Positions 33,776-46,038 of a stretch of DNA of 64,000 nt are shown here, in pieces; position 1 is the first letter of the stretch, and each line of letters opens with the position of its first letter. The notes under the pieces were generated by a model, which saw only the letters and a list, made by a program, of their open reading frames with translations, had not been told where the DNA came from and did no database searches. Origin of the DNA: Siphonodentalium dalli (lineage: Eukaryota; Mollusca; Scaphopoda; Gadilida; Siphonodentaliidae); the NCBI GenBank assembly GCA_032622095.1, contig CP136063.1, forward strand, positions 41,700,106 to 41,764,105. The letters are read 5' to 3'. The translations under genes were made by a program, and so were the position numbers.

Positions 33776-36394
33776 AATGTGAATTTGGCCTGTATGTATG
33801 TATGTATGTAATACAGGGATGTGGGTACAGCCTACGTGTACATATTGTCCTTTCTACATGCAACGTTCGATATTCATACCACTTCAAGTGTTAGAAGAAT
33901 GTTAGGCTGAAATGAGGCATAATTTTAATAAAGTTATAACAGTTATGATAATCTGTTAGAACATGCAAAATTGCATTTCAGTGAAATTTTTTCCTCATCC
34001 AAAAAGTTCTGTGAAACAAGTTTAACAGAATATCCCCCCACCTGGATGTCATGGGTTGGCGTCCGTTCGCCTTTCAACATGTTTTTCGCCCAACAGGCCC
34101 CATCCCTCATTCGATAGTCATCAAACTTCATATCATGCAGAAAGACCCCCAAAACATGACTGACAGAGGAGTCACCATGTATGATTAAATACACATTACT
34201 CATTTTATATAATTTTAACATGAAATTGGCAGAAAAATGTTTTTAGAGATTTTTTTTTTTCAAGTCAACCCGACATACCTTCTTCACCCAACAGCCTCCA
34301 TAAAGACAAAGAAAATCATACCAAGATATTTCTCTGCTTATTATTGTTTATATGTTAAGTCATGAAAGTTGAAACAGCGAGAAATTAACATTTACTGAGA
34401 AAATGTGTTTGAGTCAGCGTTTTGTGGTGGGGGGGGGGGGAGGAATCATGAAGATGTTCAGGCCCGGATATCCTCTGCCCTTGAGTTCGTGATGATTTCT
34501 TTTTTCATAGCCTCAAAATTAATAAACGTGCAGACCCAAATAAGCACAGTGCAGGGGGGGGGGGAATTTCCTAACAAAATAATAAACGTCCATGCATGTT
34601 TATTTGGAGCCCAAGAGTAGGCCTCTCAACTTTCCACATTCCTAATCACTCCATTGACTGTAACACATGAAATTATTCCCTTTCCAAGTTGTGCTACAGT
34701 GTCATTGACACTTTCATTAAAATTTGTCAATCATAATGTAGTATAACATTTCCTGAATAAAATATGTAATACAATGGTACTATATATGTTTGTTTTTCTA
34801 ATATATTCAGTATGTTTATTGATGCTGCCCTAATGAAGATATAGATTTTTTAGAAAACAAAATTGGAGCTTTATAGTGAATTTGTCTACAGGTATGATTG
34901 GTCATTTTTAAATTGTGCATTTTTGCAGTGGGATAAGAATGGTTTGTACCGATTAGTGCTTAATTATTACCTGTCCAAGGCTCCTCCAACAAATTTATTA
35001 TAATATGATAATATTAAAAAGCCACAACAGTATTTTTTATTTATTTGGGGGGGGGGGGGGGGGTATTTGTTAATTATGCCTAATTGCCTATAATATACCG
35101 GCACACTAAAGCATTGGACATTTGAGGTATTTTTATTGCAAAAAGGGTAAGTTTATCTCAAATTATTACATGAGTTAAGGACACTATCCCATTTTCTTTG
35201 AGGCCTTATCTCAAGTGAATCATTTATTTTGCTTGCATGCTTTTCAACTTATAATTTTTTTATTTCATTCCAAATGACTGCTTTTCATGTAAAAACCACT
35301 TCAATGTGATTCAAAGTTATCATTAACAATCAGATAAGAGCTAACACAGCTTCTCATGGTTCTCATTGGGCTAAACAAAGAATATGTTGGAAAAATTACC
35401 CCAGTATTTCACCCCTCAGCCATTACTATTATTTAATTTTGAGGAAATCGCCCCCCCCCCCCGTAATACTATTCCGCCCCTATGTTTATTTGGATCACAA
35501 GAGTACATACACGTGTAGGCGGCTATGCCTACTGAATGCAATGACTACTGACTTCACTGAACTTCAATATGAATTCGATAATTATGTTTCTATTAAACTG
35601 TTGAACATTTTGGCCACAATGACTGGGGTGTAATGACTGGTACTGTCACCAAGTCCCATGTATAGCTTGAAGTGTTTAACTGTTATTGTTACAAACTACT
35701 CAGATGATACTCAAACTTTAACTTATAAAAATATTGATTTGGCAGTCACATTGAATGATTGATTTACAAGACTTGCCCCCTACCCAACAATGTGACATAT
35801 TTTCTGACCCATTCCTCCTACTCATTAAGTCATTTACTTAAATTCTGAATTATGATATTTGTTTTCTATATTATACATTTTACTACTGTGAGTAATACAT
35901 GCAATCGATCTAGTGTCTATTTATCACATCGTTTCCATTTCAACATCAAAGTGTCAATGATCTCAATGTCACCACTTCAAAACAAAACAACAGTTTTAGT
36001 GAAATCATACCTCGATCCAATCAATTCCAAATCAACGCCTAGTTTTGATTACCAAGCTCGTTTCCAGAATAACAACGATAAATGAAGCTAATGTCCCCAA
36101 ATTTGTTGTGATTAATTTCCAATTCACTGAATACATTGCACATTTCCGTATATGAATGCAAAATTCAATGCGAATCGAGTTGATTTCAAAATGTGCGAAC
36201 ACTTATCACTTTACACGGAAGCGTGATGACATCACCGTGTTACGGTACGAAGTGCGTACGAAATCAAGGAGTATTACCTCAGTCTATGACGATCTACGCC
36301 AACCGACCTCACATGCGAAAGCCGTACGTATTGTGACATCGTTCAATTCCACCCACCTTGCTTGCTTGTTGTGGATTTCCCTCCTTTAAGTAAG
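33776..36394. other. Long non-coding stretch
   Basis: No gene or transposon recognised in 2.6 kb. It contains a short (TGTA)n run at about 33794-33810 and homopolymers G12 (34429), G11 (34554), G17 (35047) and C12 (35451). Several short frames (for example 33943-34221 minus, 35852-36085 plus) lack motifs. Confidence 0.45.
36271..36299 (-). repeat. 29-bp dispersed exact repeat, copy 2
   Basis: Exact reverse complement of 30696-30724; the flanks do not align well. Confidence 0.8.
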
Positions 36395-39300
36395 GAGCAC
36401 CCCATTATAATGGGTATAAAAATAATGGAAGTAAAAATAAGTCAAATAAGACCAGGTAAAACTACAGTAATGATAAAATGGTTGGTAAAATTGTGGTACT
36501 AGTGAGTTAAAAGATTTGTGTGTGCGTAAGTTGCACTTAAAAACTTTTAAGTTGAGCTTTCATATGTACATATGTACATGTATATTTTTGTTTTGTTTTT
36601 AAGATTGGTATAGTTAAAATTGTCGTGTTGACAATAATATTTACAGGTAGTTGTTTTGCCTGTACAGCTCGGCTAGTTTGTCATTTTATATGTGCTTGTC
36701 TGCTTCTGTTTTCAAAGTGTTTACTCTATGCACATGGATTGAGTATAAGAAATTTCTTGCCAGTTTTTCAATTTGTTCTTTTTCTATATCGGTGAGGTTC
36801 CAGGTTTCTAGTTTTGTGCAGTCTAAGGTTAATTGAGTTAAGAGTTCTGGTTGATCAATAATGTATTTGTCAGTGGTAGTTTTTGAGAGACATAATTTGA
36901 GTTTTTGTATGTAACGATGTCGTTGGTTACTAGTGTTCGTACATTGTGAAATGAAGTGTATTCTGTCCTCATCAGCTAGTTTGCATAGTGGACATATGGC
37001 AGAGGTCAGGTTTTGTCTGAATCTTTTTCTATTTATTTGTAGTAAATAAGTGTCTGTCATCAACCATGTTTTTATAATAGCCTTTTTTGTGGCAGCGGGC
37101 GAGTATTTTGATGAATCCCATACAAGATGACATTTGCTGCTGGAATTTTTTTGCAGTTTGATCATTGCTAATGTTGTTTTACTGGAGAACTCTCTGTCAT
37201 TAATATCATGCCAATATTGGTATATAGCTTTTTTACATATTGTTTTCCATTTGTTGGCATCTTCCTTACTGTGGATGGTGTTTATGATATGCAGTGGGTC
37301 AGGAAGGGTATATTTGGAAAGTATGTCTCTGACATGTATAAACCAGCTATGGCTGTTGTCATTTTTCATGATAAGTTGCCTTATTGCAAGATCTCGCTCT
37401 GCAGAGTTGTGTGTTTTGGCTATATTAATATAGAATGTTGTAATTTTGAGATCTATAGTGCCTTGGATGGGAATAGCTCCAATAAGTGCATTTGTAGCAG
37501 CATTTGCTGTGCGTGTTGATAAACTCTGCAGATGTCTCATGGTTTTTCGTTGGAAACGTTCGAGTTCATCTATGTCTTTTTTTTCATATGTAGGATTTCT
37601 ATACCATGCAGCATTCTAGGAATGACAAAAGTGTTCCACATTTGGTATGCTATTACTGGTGATATACCGTTTGTTCCATGTAGCCCTGTACCCATCAAGG
37701 AGTATAGGGTTCGTCTGCCCATTGTTATTCGTTTTGGGATATCTGGGGTATTTGTTGGATTACGCTCTACACCTAGGTGTTTGGTGGAGCCTACGATATT
37801 AACAGGAGTTCCACCTAGGACAGTTTTTATTTCACCATTCATTTTTTTTGTAGATGTTTTCATTTGGACAATTTCGCATTTAGTTGCGTTCATTGCGAAT
37901 CGATCTTTACATGAGTTGTTGTATACAATACTTGTGAGAGTTTGTAAATCAGATGTTGTTTTTGCTAAGATGGCTACATCATCTGCACAGATGGGGGCTG
38001 TTATATCAATTGTGCCAATTTTAAACCCAGCTGCATTATTACTTAGCTGATTTAGCATGTCGTTGTTAAATCTTTTATAGAGCATTGCTGATAATTTAGC
38101 CCCTTGTCTTATTCCTTGGTGAAGTAGTATATCTGAGGAGTATGATCCACCCCATTTTACCTTTGTATTCGCCTCATGATGTAATGAATTTACAAGTAGC
38201 CATAGGTCGCTGTGGATCCCATCAATGAAAAGTTTTCTCAGTAGGCTTTTATGCCATACAACGTCAAATGCTTTTTCAGCATCCAGGGTTTCTAATATTA
38301 ATGTCTCATTTAAGTCTTTGCTTTCATTGTATGCTTCAGTTATCATAAGCCCAGCAACTAGAGGTGATGTGCCTTGAGTGAAGCCACGTTGCATTTTATT
38401 TTGTGATGGTAATAGTATGTTGTCTAGTTTGTCTTGCAGGGTTGCTTCTAGGATTTTACATATTATGGAGCTGATAGTTATGCCCCTGTAATTCCCTGGT
38501 TTTGTTGGGTCTTTGTCCTTTTTTGGTACAGGTGTTAATATGCCGATTTTTATTTCTTTTGGCACTTCTCGTTTTTCATATATAGTGTTTATGATGTTCA
38601 TGATTATTGGGGCAGTTTCTTCTATGCTATATTTGAGGTGTTCAGCCGTAATTCCAGCATAGTCAGCTGCTTTATTTAGTTTGAGCTTATTGACAATTGT
38701 TTTAATTTCATGCAGTGTGACTGGTTCTAAAGATGGTGTATTAGCACGACATATTTGTTCAATAGCTTCAATATCAGCCGAGACTTGTTTGTGGAATGTA
38801 TCATCAAATCTATCGGCAGTTTTTGGTTCTGACAGTTTTTTGAAGTGTTTAAACCACCCATCCATCATCTGTTCGGCACCATATTGGTGTCCATCTATTT
38901 CAATATACTCAGTGACTACACTCTTGGTGAGCCTTTGTTTGTTTATAAGTTTATAGAATAGTACTTGATCATTAGATGCATTGGCTTGAGAGATTTCATC
39001 ATATAGTTGGGTTCTCTCTGCAGCTATTTGTTGCCTTTGTGTGCATCTTAATTTCTTTTTAGTGGCCATTTTTGCCATTTTAAGTGGATTATTTGTGTCA
39101 ACTGGCCTACCTGCCGTTTTCCATTGATAGTGGGCCTTTTTACTTTCTTGTATCGCACTAGCTATACTGGGGTTCCATTGTTTTTTACCATTGGAGCTTT
39201 TTTTATGCCTTTTGGCAGGTGTGGCTTTCTCTGCTGCGCTTATTATCATTTGGCCAAACTTCACAATGGAATCTTCCAGATTATTGTGTATAGTGGTCTG

Positions 39301-39582
39301 TGTTAGGTGATTGGTTTTGTCTATATGCTGTCTGTAGAGGACTAAATCACATTTTTTCCAGTTTGTTCTTTTTTGTGAGATGTTTTCAAGACTATTTTGT
39401 ATTTTTTCAAAGGGTGCTATTTTCATTTCGACTTTAATGAGCTCATGATCAGATACATTTGATGGAACATCGATAACTTGCATATTTGATAGAATTTTGT
39501 CATGTTTTGTGGATTCAATAAAATAGTCTATGATAGATTGTGATTTCCCATTATGATGTCTAAATGTGAATTCCACCACTAC
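36395..39582 (-). mobile_element. 5'-truncated LINE, minus strand
   Basis: Retains the end of an endonuclease, the RT and the C-terminal zinc-knuckle region, plus about 290 bp of apparent 3' UTR. The 5' side stops where a MITE-A is inserted at TTAA 39583; the sequence beyond that MITE does not continue the ORF. It belongs to a different clade from the 7.9-kb LINE, which I cannot name with confidence. Confidence 0.75.
36686..39579 (-). pseudogene. LINE endonuclease C-term and RT (frameshifted)
   Basis: Reading down from 39579: SDHELIKVEM (end of the EEP endonuclease), then RT motifs KLNKAADYAGI, GNYRGITISS, MQRGFTQGTSPLVAGL, LDAEKAFDVVW, LLHQGIRQGAKLS and the catalytic CADDVAIL (Cys in place of the usual Tyr/Phe of YADD). 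The frame ends at 37570 after HMKKKT. It resumes one frame over at 37540 and runs to 36686 with a C-terminal CPLCKLADEDRIHFISQC zinc knuckle. The shift falls in a run of eight A (minus strand) at about 37580-37590, so a single-base slip explains it. 5' truncated and probably dead, though otherwise uninterrupted over about 950 codons. Confidence 0.85.
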
Positions 39583-40110
39583 TTAAAGATGGATTATCTC
39601 TTTAAATAACAAATTTTAAATAGTTGCGTGGGTATAAAATAATAGATATGAACTGAAGACCTATGTCCGGAAAAGCTTCTATCAATTAATACTGATTTTA
39701 TTTCGAATATAAAATCGGGCCCATTTATGTTACTATTTTTAGAACCGACCATTCGGATGAGACCTTATTGCGATATAGAGCACTGGGCTGTTCCCACGGC
39801 TACGCAACGAATGTCAAATGTCACAGATTGGTTGTTTGTATTGTTTTGTTCCAACGATATAAGCGATAACGAGTATAATTAACATATATTTGTGACAAAA
39901 TTGCACAATATAATTTCTGGTCTCTGTTAACAGTAACCACTATTGTTCGTTAGCTGAACAAACACACCTTTTTAGACCAGAAAATATTCGAAATAAAATT
40001 AATATTAATCGATAGAAGCATTTCCGGACAGGAGTCTTCGATTCAAATCTAATATTTTATACCCCGGTAACTATATAATACATGTTTACAAAGAGATAAT
40101 CCACCTTTAA
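39583..40110 (-). mobile_element. MITE-A full copy
   Basis: TTAA-bounded, 528 bp, marking the 5' limit of the LINE fragment. The internal sequence is nearly identical to the copy at 42668. Confidence 0.9.
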
Positions 40111-40509
40111 CAAGGAATCGAGCATAGCCTGTCGCCTATGGAGAATAATTAGTGTACCGTAACCTATAGCAAGATATGGTCGTTTTTTTTCAAATTTCTG
40201 CTCTGGAACATATCCCGTGTTCATTATCCTCACAAACAAATTGGGAGCTTGAAGCACGCGATACTACAGATTATTAAGACACAGGAGTCGTCAAATAAAA
40301 TTTAAAAATTAACCCCTCCATACCATTTCTGCCTTTCGTTGTAAAACCGAAAATTGTATTTTCGGCCTATTGCGGGCCCATGAATGCCCCTTTAATGAAA
40401 GCGATACCACCTTTTGGGAAAGCCGGCATTCCAGATGATCGAAAATGCGGATTTAATCATCGCTAAGTTTAACCTCGGTAAGGATTATTATGAGCCACGG
40501 TCAGGTGTG
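40111..40509. other. No recognisable feature
   Basis: No gene; lies between a MITE and decayed zinc fingers. Confidence 0.4.
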
Positions 40510-42459
40510 ACTTATCTAATGCAACACCAAGTGAATGATGTGTCGCACTGATACGGCCGATCGCATGTATTCAGTATCCTGTCTTTTCAAATGATTCAAG
40601 TAACAAACCGATTTACCTCTCATATCACATGGACAATGGCGACTACTTGTATACATTATGCGTTCTATGTGATTCATACTGACACTTGATTTCCCGCACA
40701 TATCACATGGATATGGCCGATCTACGGAGTGTATGCTCTCATCTGTCGTCAAACAATTTACATGACCATACTCCTGTGTGTATTTTCTAATATTTGTCGT
40801 AAGCCGCCAGTGGATCCTCTATTTCACCAGGTTGCTCAACTGAGGGAATGATTTCTCTCCCATAAATCACATTAGTAGGTCGATCCCGATGCGGAACCGT
40901 TTATGTTTCGCAAAGTCGCTCGGCTGGACGAAAGAATTGCCGCACAAATCACATTGATATGGGCAATCTCATGTATGTATCCGCTTATAAATGTCTCGTC
41001 AGATGAGTCGACGCAGAAATTGATTTATCGCATTCATCACATTGATACGGGCGATCTCCTGTATGGATTCTCTTATGACTCGACTCAGTAAATGATTTCT
41101 TACACACATCACATTGATGCGGTTGATTCCCCCATGTGGTTCCTCTTATGTCTCGTCATGCTAACCAACTGAGTAAATGATTTATCGCAAAGATCACATT
41201 GATAAGGGCGATCTCCTGTGTGGATCATGTTATGTTTCACCAGATTGCTCAACCGAGTGAATGATTTCTCACATATATCACATTGATACGGGCGATCACC
41301 AGTGTGGATCCTCTTATGAGAAGTCAGGTGACCCGACTGAGTAAATGATTTCTCGCACAGATTACATTGATACGGTCGATCCCCCGCATGTATCCTCTTA
41401 TGTGAAGTCAGTTGACTGGACGTAGTAAATAATTTCTCGCACACATCGCATTGATACGGTCGATAACCAGTGTGGATCCTCTTATGCGAAGACAGGCCAC
41501 TCGACTCAGTAAATGACTTATCACACACATCACATTGATACGGGCGATCCGCCGTGTGGATCCTCTCATGTGAAGACAGACCACTCGACACAGTAAATGA
41601 TTTCTCGCACACATCACATTAATATGGGCGATCTCCGGTATGGATCATCATATGTTTCGTCAAGCCACCGACAGTAAATGATTTCTCACACACATCACAT
41701 TGATACGGGCGATCCCCGGTATGGATCATTATATGCTTCGTCAGGCCACCCGACTGAGTAAATGATTTCTCGCACACATCACATTGATACGGGCGATCCC
41801 CAGTGTGGATCCTTTTATGTAAATACAATACTCTCGACAGAGTAAATGATTTCTGGCACACATCACATTGATACGGGCGATCCCCCGTGTGGATCTTCTT
41901 ATGTGAAGACAGGTCACTCGACCGAGTAAATGATTTCTCGCACACATCACATTGATACGGTCGATCCCCCCGTGTGGATCCTCTTATGTGAAGTCAAGTG
42001 ACTCGACTGAGTAAATGATTTCTCACACACATCACATTGATACGGCCGATCCCGCGTGTGTATCCTCTTATGAGAAGTCAGGTGACTCGACGTAGTAAAT
42101 AATTTCTCGCACATATCGCATTGGAACGGTCGACCCCCCCGTGTGGATCCTCTTATGTGAAGCCAGGTGACTGGACGTAGTAAATGATTTCTCGTACAGA
42201 TCACATTGATAGGTCGATCCCCAGTATGCATCCTCTTATGTGAAGTCAGGTGAGTGGACGAAGTAAATGATTTCTCACACACATCACATTGATATGGGAG
42301 ATCAACAGCGTGTATCCTCTTATACTCCAGCAAACGAATATTCTTATTATCCTTATTGGGCAAACTGACTAATGAATCAACGCCTGTTTGAGATGTATTT
42401 ACCGGTGTGTGTTTATCATCTCCTGTCTCCATTGTTGCTGAGTCCACCTCCCCATACAT
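40510..42459 (-). pseudogene. C2H2 zinc-finger gene, about 15 fingers, broken
   Basis: Starts at ATG 42459 with MYGEVDSATMETGDDKHTP, paralogous to the 47.7-kb gene. Fingers are YQCDVCEKSFT-type with HTGDRP linkers. Within the first frame (to 41947) one finger is read out of frame (RPINVICTRNHLL...) between two compensating indels near 42210 and 42130. A +1 in the linker G-run at about 41946 gives a GGSTVSM stop. The next frame (41945-41109) carries ten fingers interrupted by one TAA at 41619-41617 (Tyr-Gln to Tyr-stop). It ends in MGESTASM after another linker shift. One finger has lost a residue (FTVGGL). Strongly decayed fingers continue to about 40510 (CDMCGKS, CDMRGKS). Frame repair would be needed for any full product. 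Confidence 0.85.
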
Positions 42460-42539
42460 GACTCGACTGTATGTTTCCGTACAATATCCAATGAGCACTA
42501 GACTTATTCCACATAGAATTACCCGACTAAACTGACAGA

Positions 42540-42596
42540 AAATCTCACGCAATAGTGAAACTGATGGAACAGACGATCGGTACAGTTAAGTTAACA
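42540..42596 (-). promoter_or_regulatory. Shared 5' sequence, copy upstream of 42.4-kb zinc-finger gene
   Basis: On the minus strand 'gttaacttaactgtaccgat', 'cgtctgttcc' and 'gcgtgagatttt' match 19302-19357 upstream of the 19.4-kb gene. Confidence 0.5.
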
Positions 42597-42667
42597 AACC
42601 CCCTGATGATAGGCGGAAATGAAAGTAAAGTTGTTTCTGTCTCGAAACGCGTTTTTAAAAAATGGTC

Positions 42668-43195
42668 TTAAAGGTGGATTATCTCTTTGTAAACATGTAT
42701 TATATAGTTACCGGGGTATAAAATATTAGATTTGAATCGAAGACTCCTGTCCGGAAATGCTTCTATCGATTAATATTAATTTTATTTCGAATATTTTCTG
42801 GTCTAAAAAGGTGTGTTTGTTCAGCTAACGAACAATGGTGGTTACTGTTAACAGAGACCAGAAATTATATTGTGCAATTTTGTCACAAATATATGTTAAT
42901 TATACTCGTTATCGCTTATATCGTTGGAACAAAACAATACAAACAACCAATCTGTGACATTTGACATTCGTTGCGTAGCCGTGGGAACAGCCCAGTGCTC
43001 TATATCGCAATAAGGTCTCATCCGAATGGTCGGTTCTAAAAATAGTAACATAAATGGGCCCGATTTTATATTCGAAATAAAATCAGTATTAATTGATAGA
43101 AGCTTTTCCGGACATAGGTCTTCAGTTCATATCTATTATTTTATACCCACGCAACTATTTAAAATTTGTTATTTAAAGAGATAATCCATCTTTAA
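42668..43195 (+). mobile_element. MITE-A full copy, first of a tandem trio
   Basis: TTAA-bounded, 528 bp; its right TTAA (43192-43195) begins the next partial copy. Confidence 0.9.
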
Positions 43196-43298
43196 TTGAT
43201 AGAAGCTTTTCCGGACATAGGTCTTCAGTTCATATCTATTATTTTATACCCACGCAACTATTTAAAATTTGTTATTTAAATAGATAATCCATCTTTAA
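43192..43298 (+). mobile_element. MITE-A partial copy 2 of trio
   Basis: Starts exactly at the element's internal TTAATTGATAGAAGC and runs to the normal right end ATCTTTAA. One unit shows AATAGATAATCC for AAGAGATAATCC. Confidence 0.9.
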
Positions 43299-43594
43299 TT
43301 ATACTCATTATCGCTTATATCTGTGGAACAAAACAATACAAACAACCAATCTGTGACATTTGACATTCGTTGCGTAGCCGTAGGAACAGCCCAGTGCTCT
43401 ATATCGCAATACGGTCTCATCCGAATGGTCGGTTCTAAAAATAGTAACATAAACGGGCCCGATTTAATATTCGAAATAAAATCAGTATTAATTGATAGAA
43501 GCTTTTCCGGACATAGGTCTTCAGTTCATATCTATTATTTTATACCGACGCAACTATTTAAAATTTGTTATTTAAAGAGATAATCCATCTTTAA
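43295..43594 (+). mobile_element. MITE-A partial copy 3 of trio
   Basis: Starts exactly at another internal TTAA (TTAATTATACTCATTATC) and runs to the right terminus, TTAA 43591-43594. Confidence 0.9.
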
Positions 43595-44966
43595 TGCTGT
43601 AACTCTCTAATCTAGTCAATTTTGAAGAATGTCTCTTTGGACCCAATATGATCCAAAAAATAATAGGTCCGTGTTACTTTTCCGTCTTCAAATTTGCCGC
43701 TTTTGATACTGCCCTGATTCCGTACAAAAATCATCACCAATTTTTCAAACATACCCCCATTAAATGCCAGGTTAATTATTTCATCCACTCTGGATCAATA
43801 TTCATCTAGGTATAAACCGTATAATATTTCCATGGTGGCTTTGATTTGTTCTTGTTTTAGCATTAATTTTATCCCAATCATATTCAACCATCCAGCTGCC
43901 AGATGTGATTTTATGCTGACTTGAGTGTGGGTAACAGCACACCAGGGGGGGGGGGGTATTTTTATATTTGTTGTACTATAACCTTTGAGTTTAATTGCGA
44001 AAGCACGTGATTTCTTTGATTATGCATAAAGTATCTACACTCATTGTCAGTTGTGATTATTCTAGACAATTGGTATCTTCTACATTATGGCGTGGTGGCA
44101 GCAGATACAGAACCCTGCTTAATCATTTTGTTAATTTGAAAAGATCAGCTTGCCAACGGTGCGGACCTAAAATGACACCGCCTTGATACGCGACAATTTG
44201 ACCGTCGGGAAAGTCCTTAGATAAGGCGTGTGTCGAGAACTGTGAAATCATTCAAGAAACATTTTTCTACATCCTGATACAATGACATGCTTACCTCATC
44301 TTCTTCTGTCACATTCTTCTGTCACTTGATACACATCAGGGGCGTGTCAACCTGATGTCGCGCCAAGAACATACATTCATCAGTCAAAAGTTCATTAAAG
44401 TTTTCGGACTATCTATAACACCTGTCTCACATGACCAGTAAGTTATCAAGAGCGGTCACCAAGGTGTCGATCTAACTTTTCAAGGGCATATCACCCCCAT
44501 CCATGGATATGTTGTGATGGAGCTACCGATACGTGTCCACATTTCATGATGGACAACGATATAACAATTCGGCCACGAAAATCACAAATTTTGATTGGAG
44601 ACAACTTTCAGTATTGTTATTCAACTTTGGATTTTGACATGGACATTTACACTTATGATTTTGCAAAAGTATGCCAACCACAATTCCAACTGTACATTAA
44701 ACATCCACAAATTTCATTCTGATGCCTCAACTGGCGGCGTGATGTCTCAAAACCACATGATAACGAAAAGCACCGGAATTAAAATTAATCATATGGAACA
44801 GACTGGTATGACTATGATGACAAATTTCAGTGCCAGTGAAGCCACACGTGCTAGTACTTGTGTCGATACATGTTCAGTATATCAACAGATCTTCCACTCA
44901 CAGGAGTGTGCACATCTATCTACAGCCAGCCCCATTCAGAGTATCTACCTGATACACACTCCAACG
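43595..44966. other. No recognisable gene
   Basis: G12 tract at 43945-43956. A 136-codon frame (44595-45005 plus) runs into the tandem repeat and shows no domain, so it is not accepted as a gene. Confidence 0.4.
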
Positions 44967-45189
44967 TTATACATATTATTTTGTGGGCCGTTGCAGATGA
45001 TCTAGGGGCGCCTGCGGCGCATAATATACTATGGATGGTGGGATGCGGTGGGGGGCGGGCTACCTTATACATATTATTTTGTGGGCCGTTGCAGATGGTG
45101 TAGGGGCGCCTGCGGCGCATAAGATACTATGGGTGGCGGGTTGGGGTGGTGGGCATACTACCATATACATATTATTTTGAGGGCCGTTG
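44967..45189 (+). repeat. 98-bp tandem repeat, 2.3 copies
   Basis: TATACATATTATTTTG then GGGCCGTTGCA recurs at 44967, 45065 and 45163. Units contain GGGGCGCCTGCGGCGCATA, a GC-rich imperfect palindrome. Confidence 0.85.
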
Positions 45190-45335
45190 CACAAACGGTC
45201 CCGATTTATATTCGAAATAAAATCAATATTAATTGATAGAAGCTTTTCCAGACAGGGGTCTTCAGTTCATATCTATTATTTTATACGCACGCAACTATTT
45301 AACATTTGTTATTTAAAGAGATAATCCATCTTTAA
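45190..45335 (+). mobile_element. MITE-A, right third only
   Basis: Begins 'aaacggtcccgattta' directly after the tandem repeat and ends ATCTTTAA (TTAA 45332-45335). Confidence 0.8.
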
Positions 45336-45628
45336 TGTCATGCTATAGACTGAAAAAAGACACATATAATGACTACATACTGTACTATACTGACTTTTAT
45401 TTAAGATAGAACAAAAAATAAGTCTTAATTGAAATTTTGTAGTCAAAAAAGGCAATGAAAAGGGTTCGTCGTTCAATAGTGACGTCATGTTCGACGTTAC
45501 AGTTCTAAGAGCTGAACTCTTTGGTGGAAAGTCATTAATCGCAGAGCCAGAAACTGGGCTATTATATAGCAGATTGAACGTACATGTAAGTGACTACAAG
45601 TTCGACCAAAAGTACAGTCGAATTACAA

Positions 45629-45775
45629 AAGAAATAAATACACTGCACATCGGCGTGTATAGTAGAATTTGACCACATGAACAGATTGTAGGACTCCGCT
45701 TCGCGTCGTTCTATGATCAGTTTCTTTGTGGTCAAATTCTATTATACACGCCGATGCGCAGTGTATTTATTTCTT
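45629..45775. repeat. Second long hairpin with GCGAAGC apex
   Basis: Arms AAGAAATAAATACACTGC...GACCACA and the complement pair over about 60 bp, with weaker pairing further in. The tip holds GCTTCGC at 45698-45704, which is GCGAAGC on the other strand, inside the same GACGCGAAGCGGAG context as the hairpin at 27.1 kb. The arm sequences of the two hairpins differ. Confidence 0.85.
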
Positions 45776-46038
45776 AAATACAGAACTGGAGAGTAATGCA
45801 GATGTAGGACCACATTGGCGGCGTCAGGTTAGATATACATTATAAATACAGATCAATATAGGCCCTAGTGCTAACGGTTTAGCGTATACTGTTGACAATA
45901 TAAACTTTGGGTCCACAATTGTCTTTAAATTTGAACAAAATTGACATTTGGGGAAACCTTTTGCACAAAAATCATGTCTGTCTTGCAGGGAATTCACCTT
46001 TTTTATTTACATTGTTATATTACAGAACAGGCGTCTTA

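Noticed and set aside
44595-45005. 136-codon frame as a gene
   Set aside because: No recognisable domain and its end lies in the 98-bp tandem repeat.
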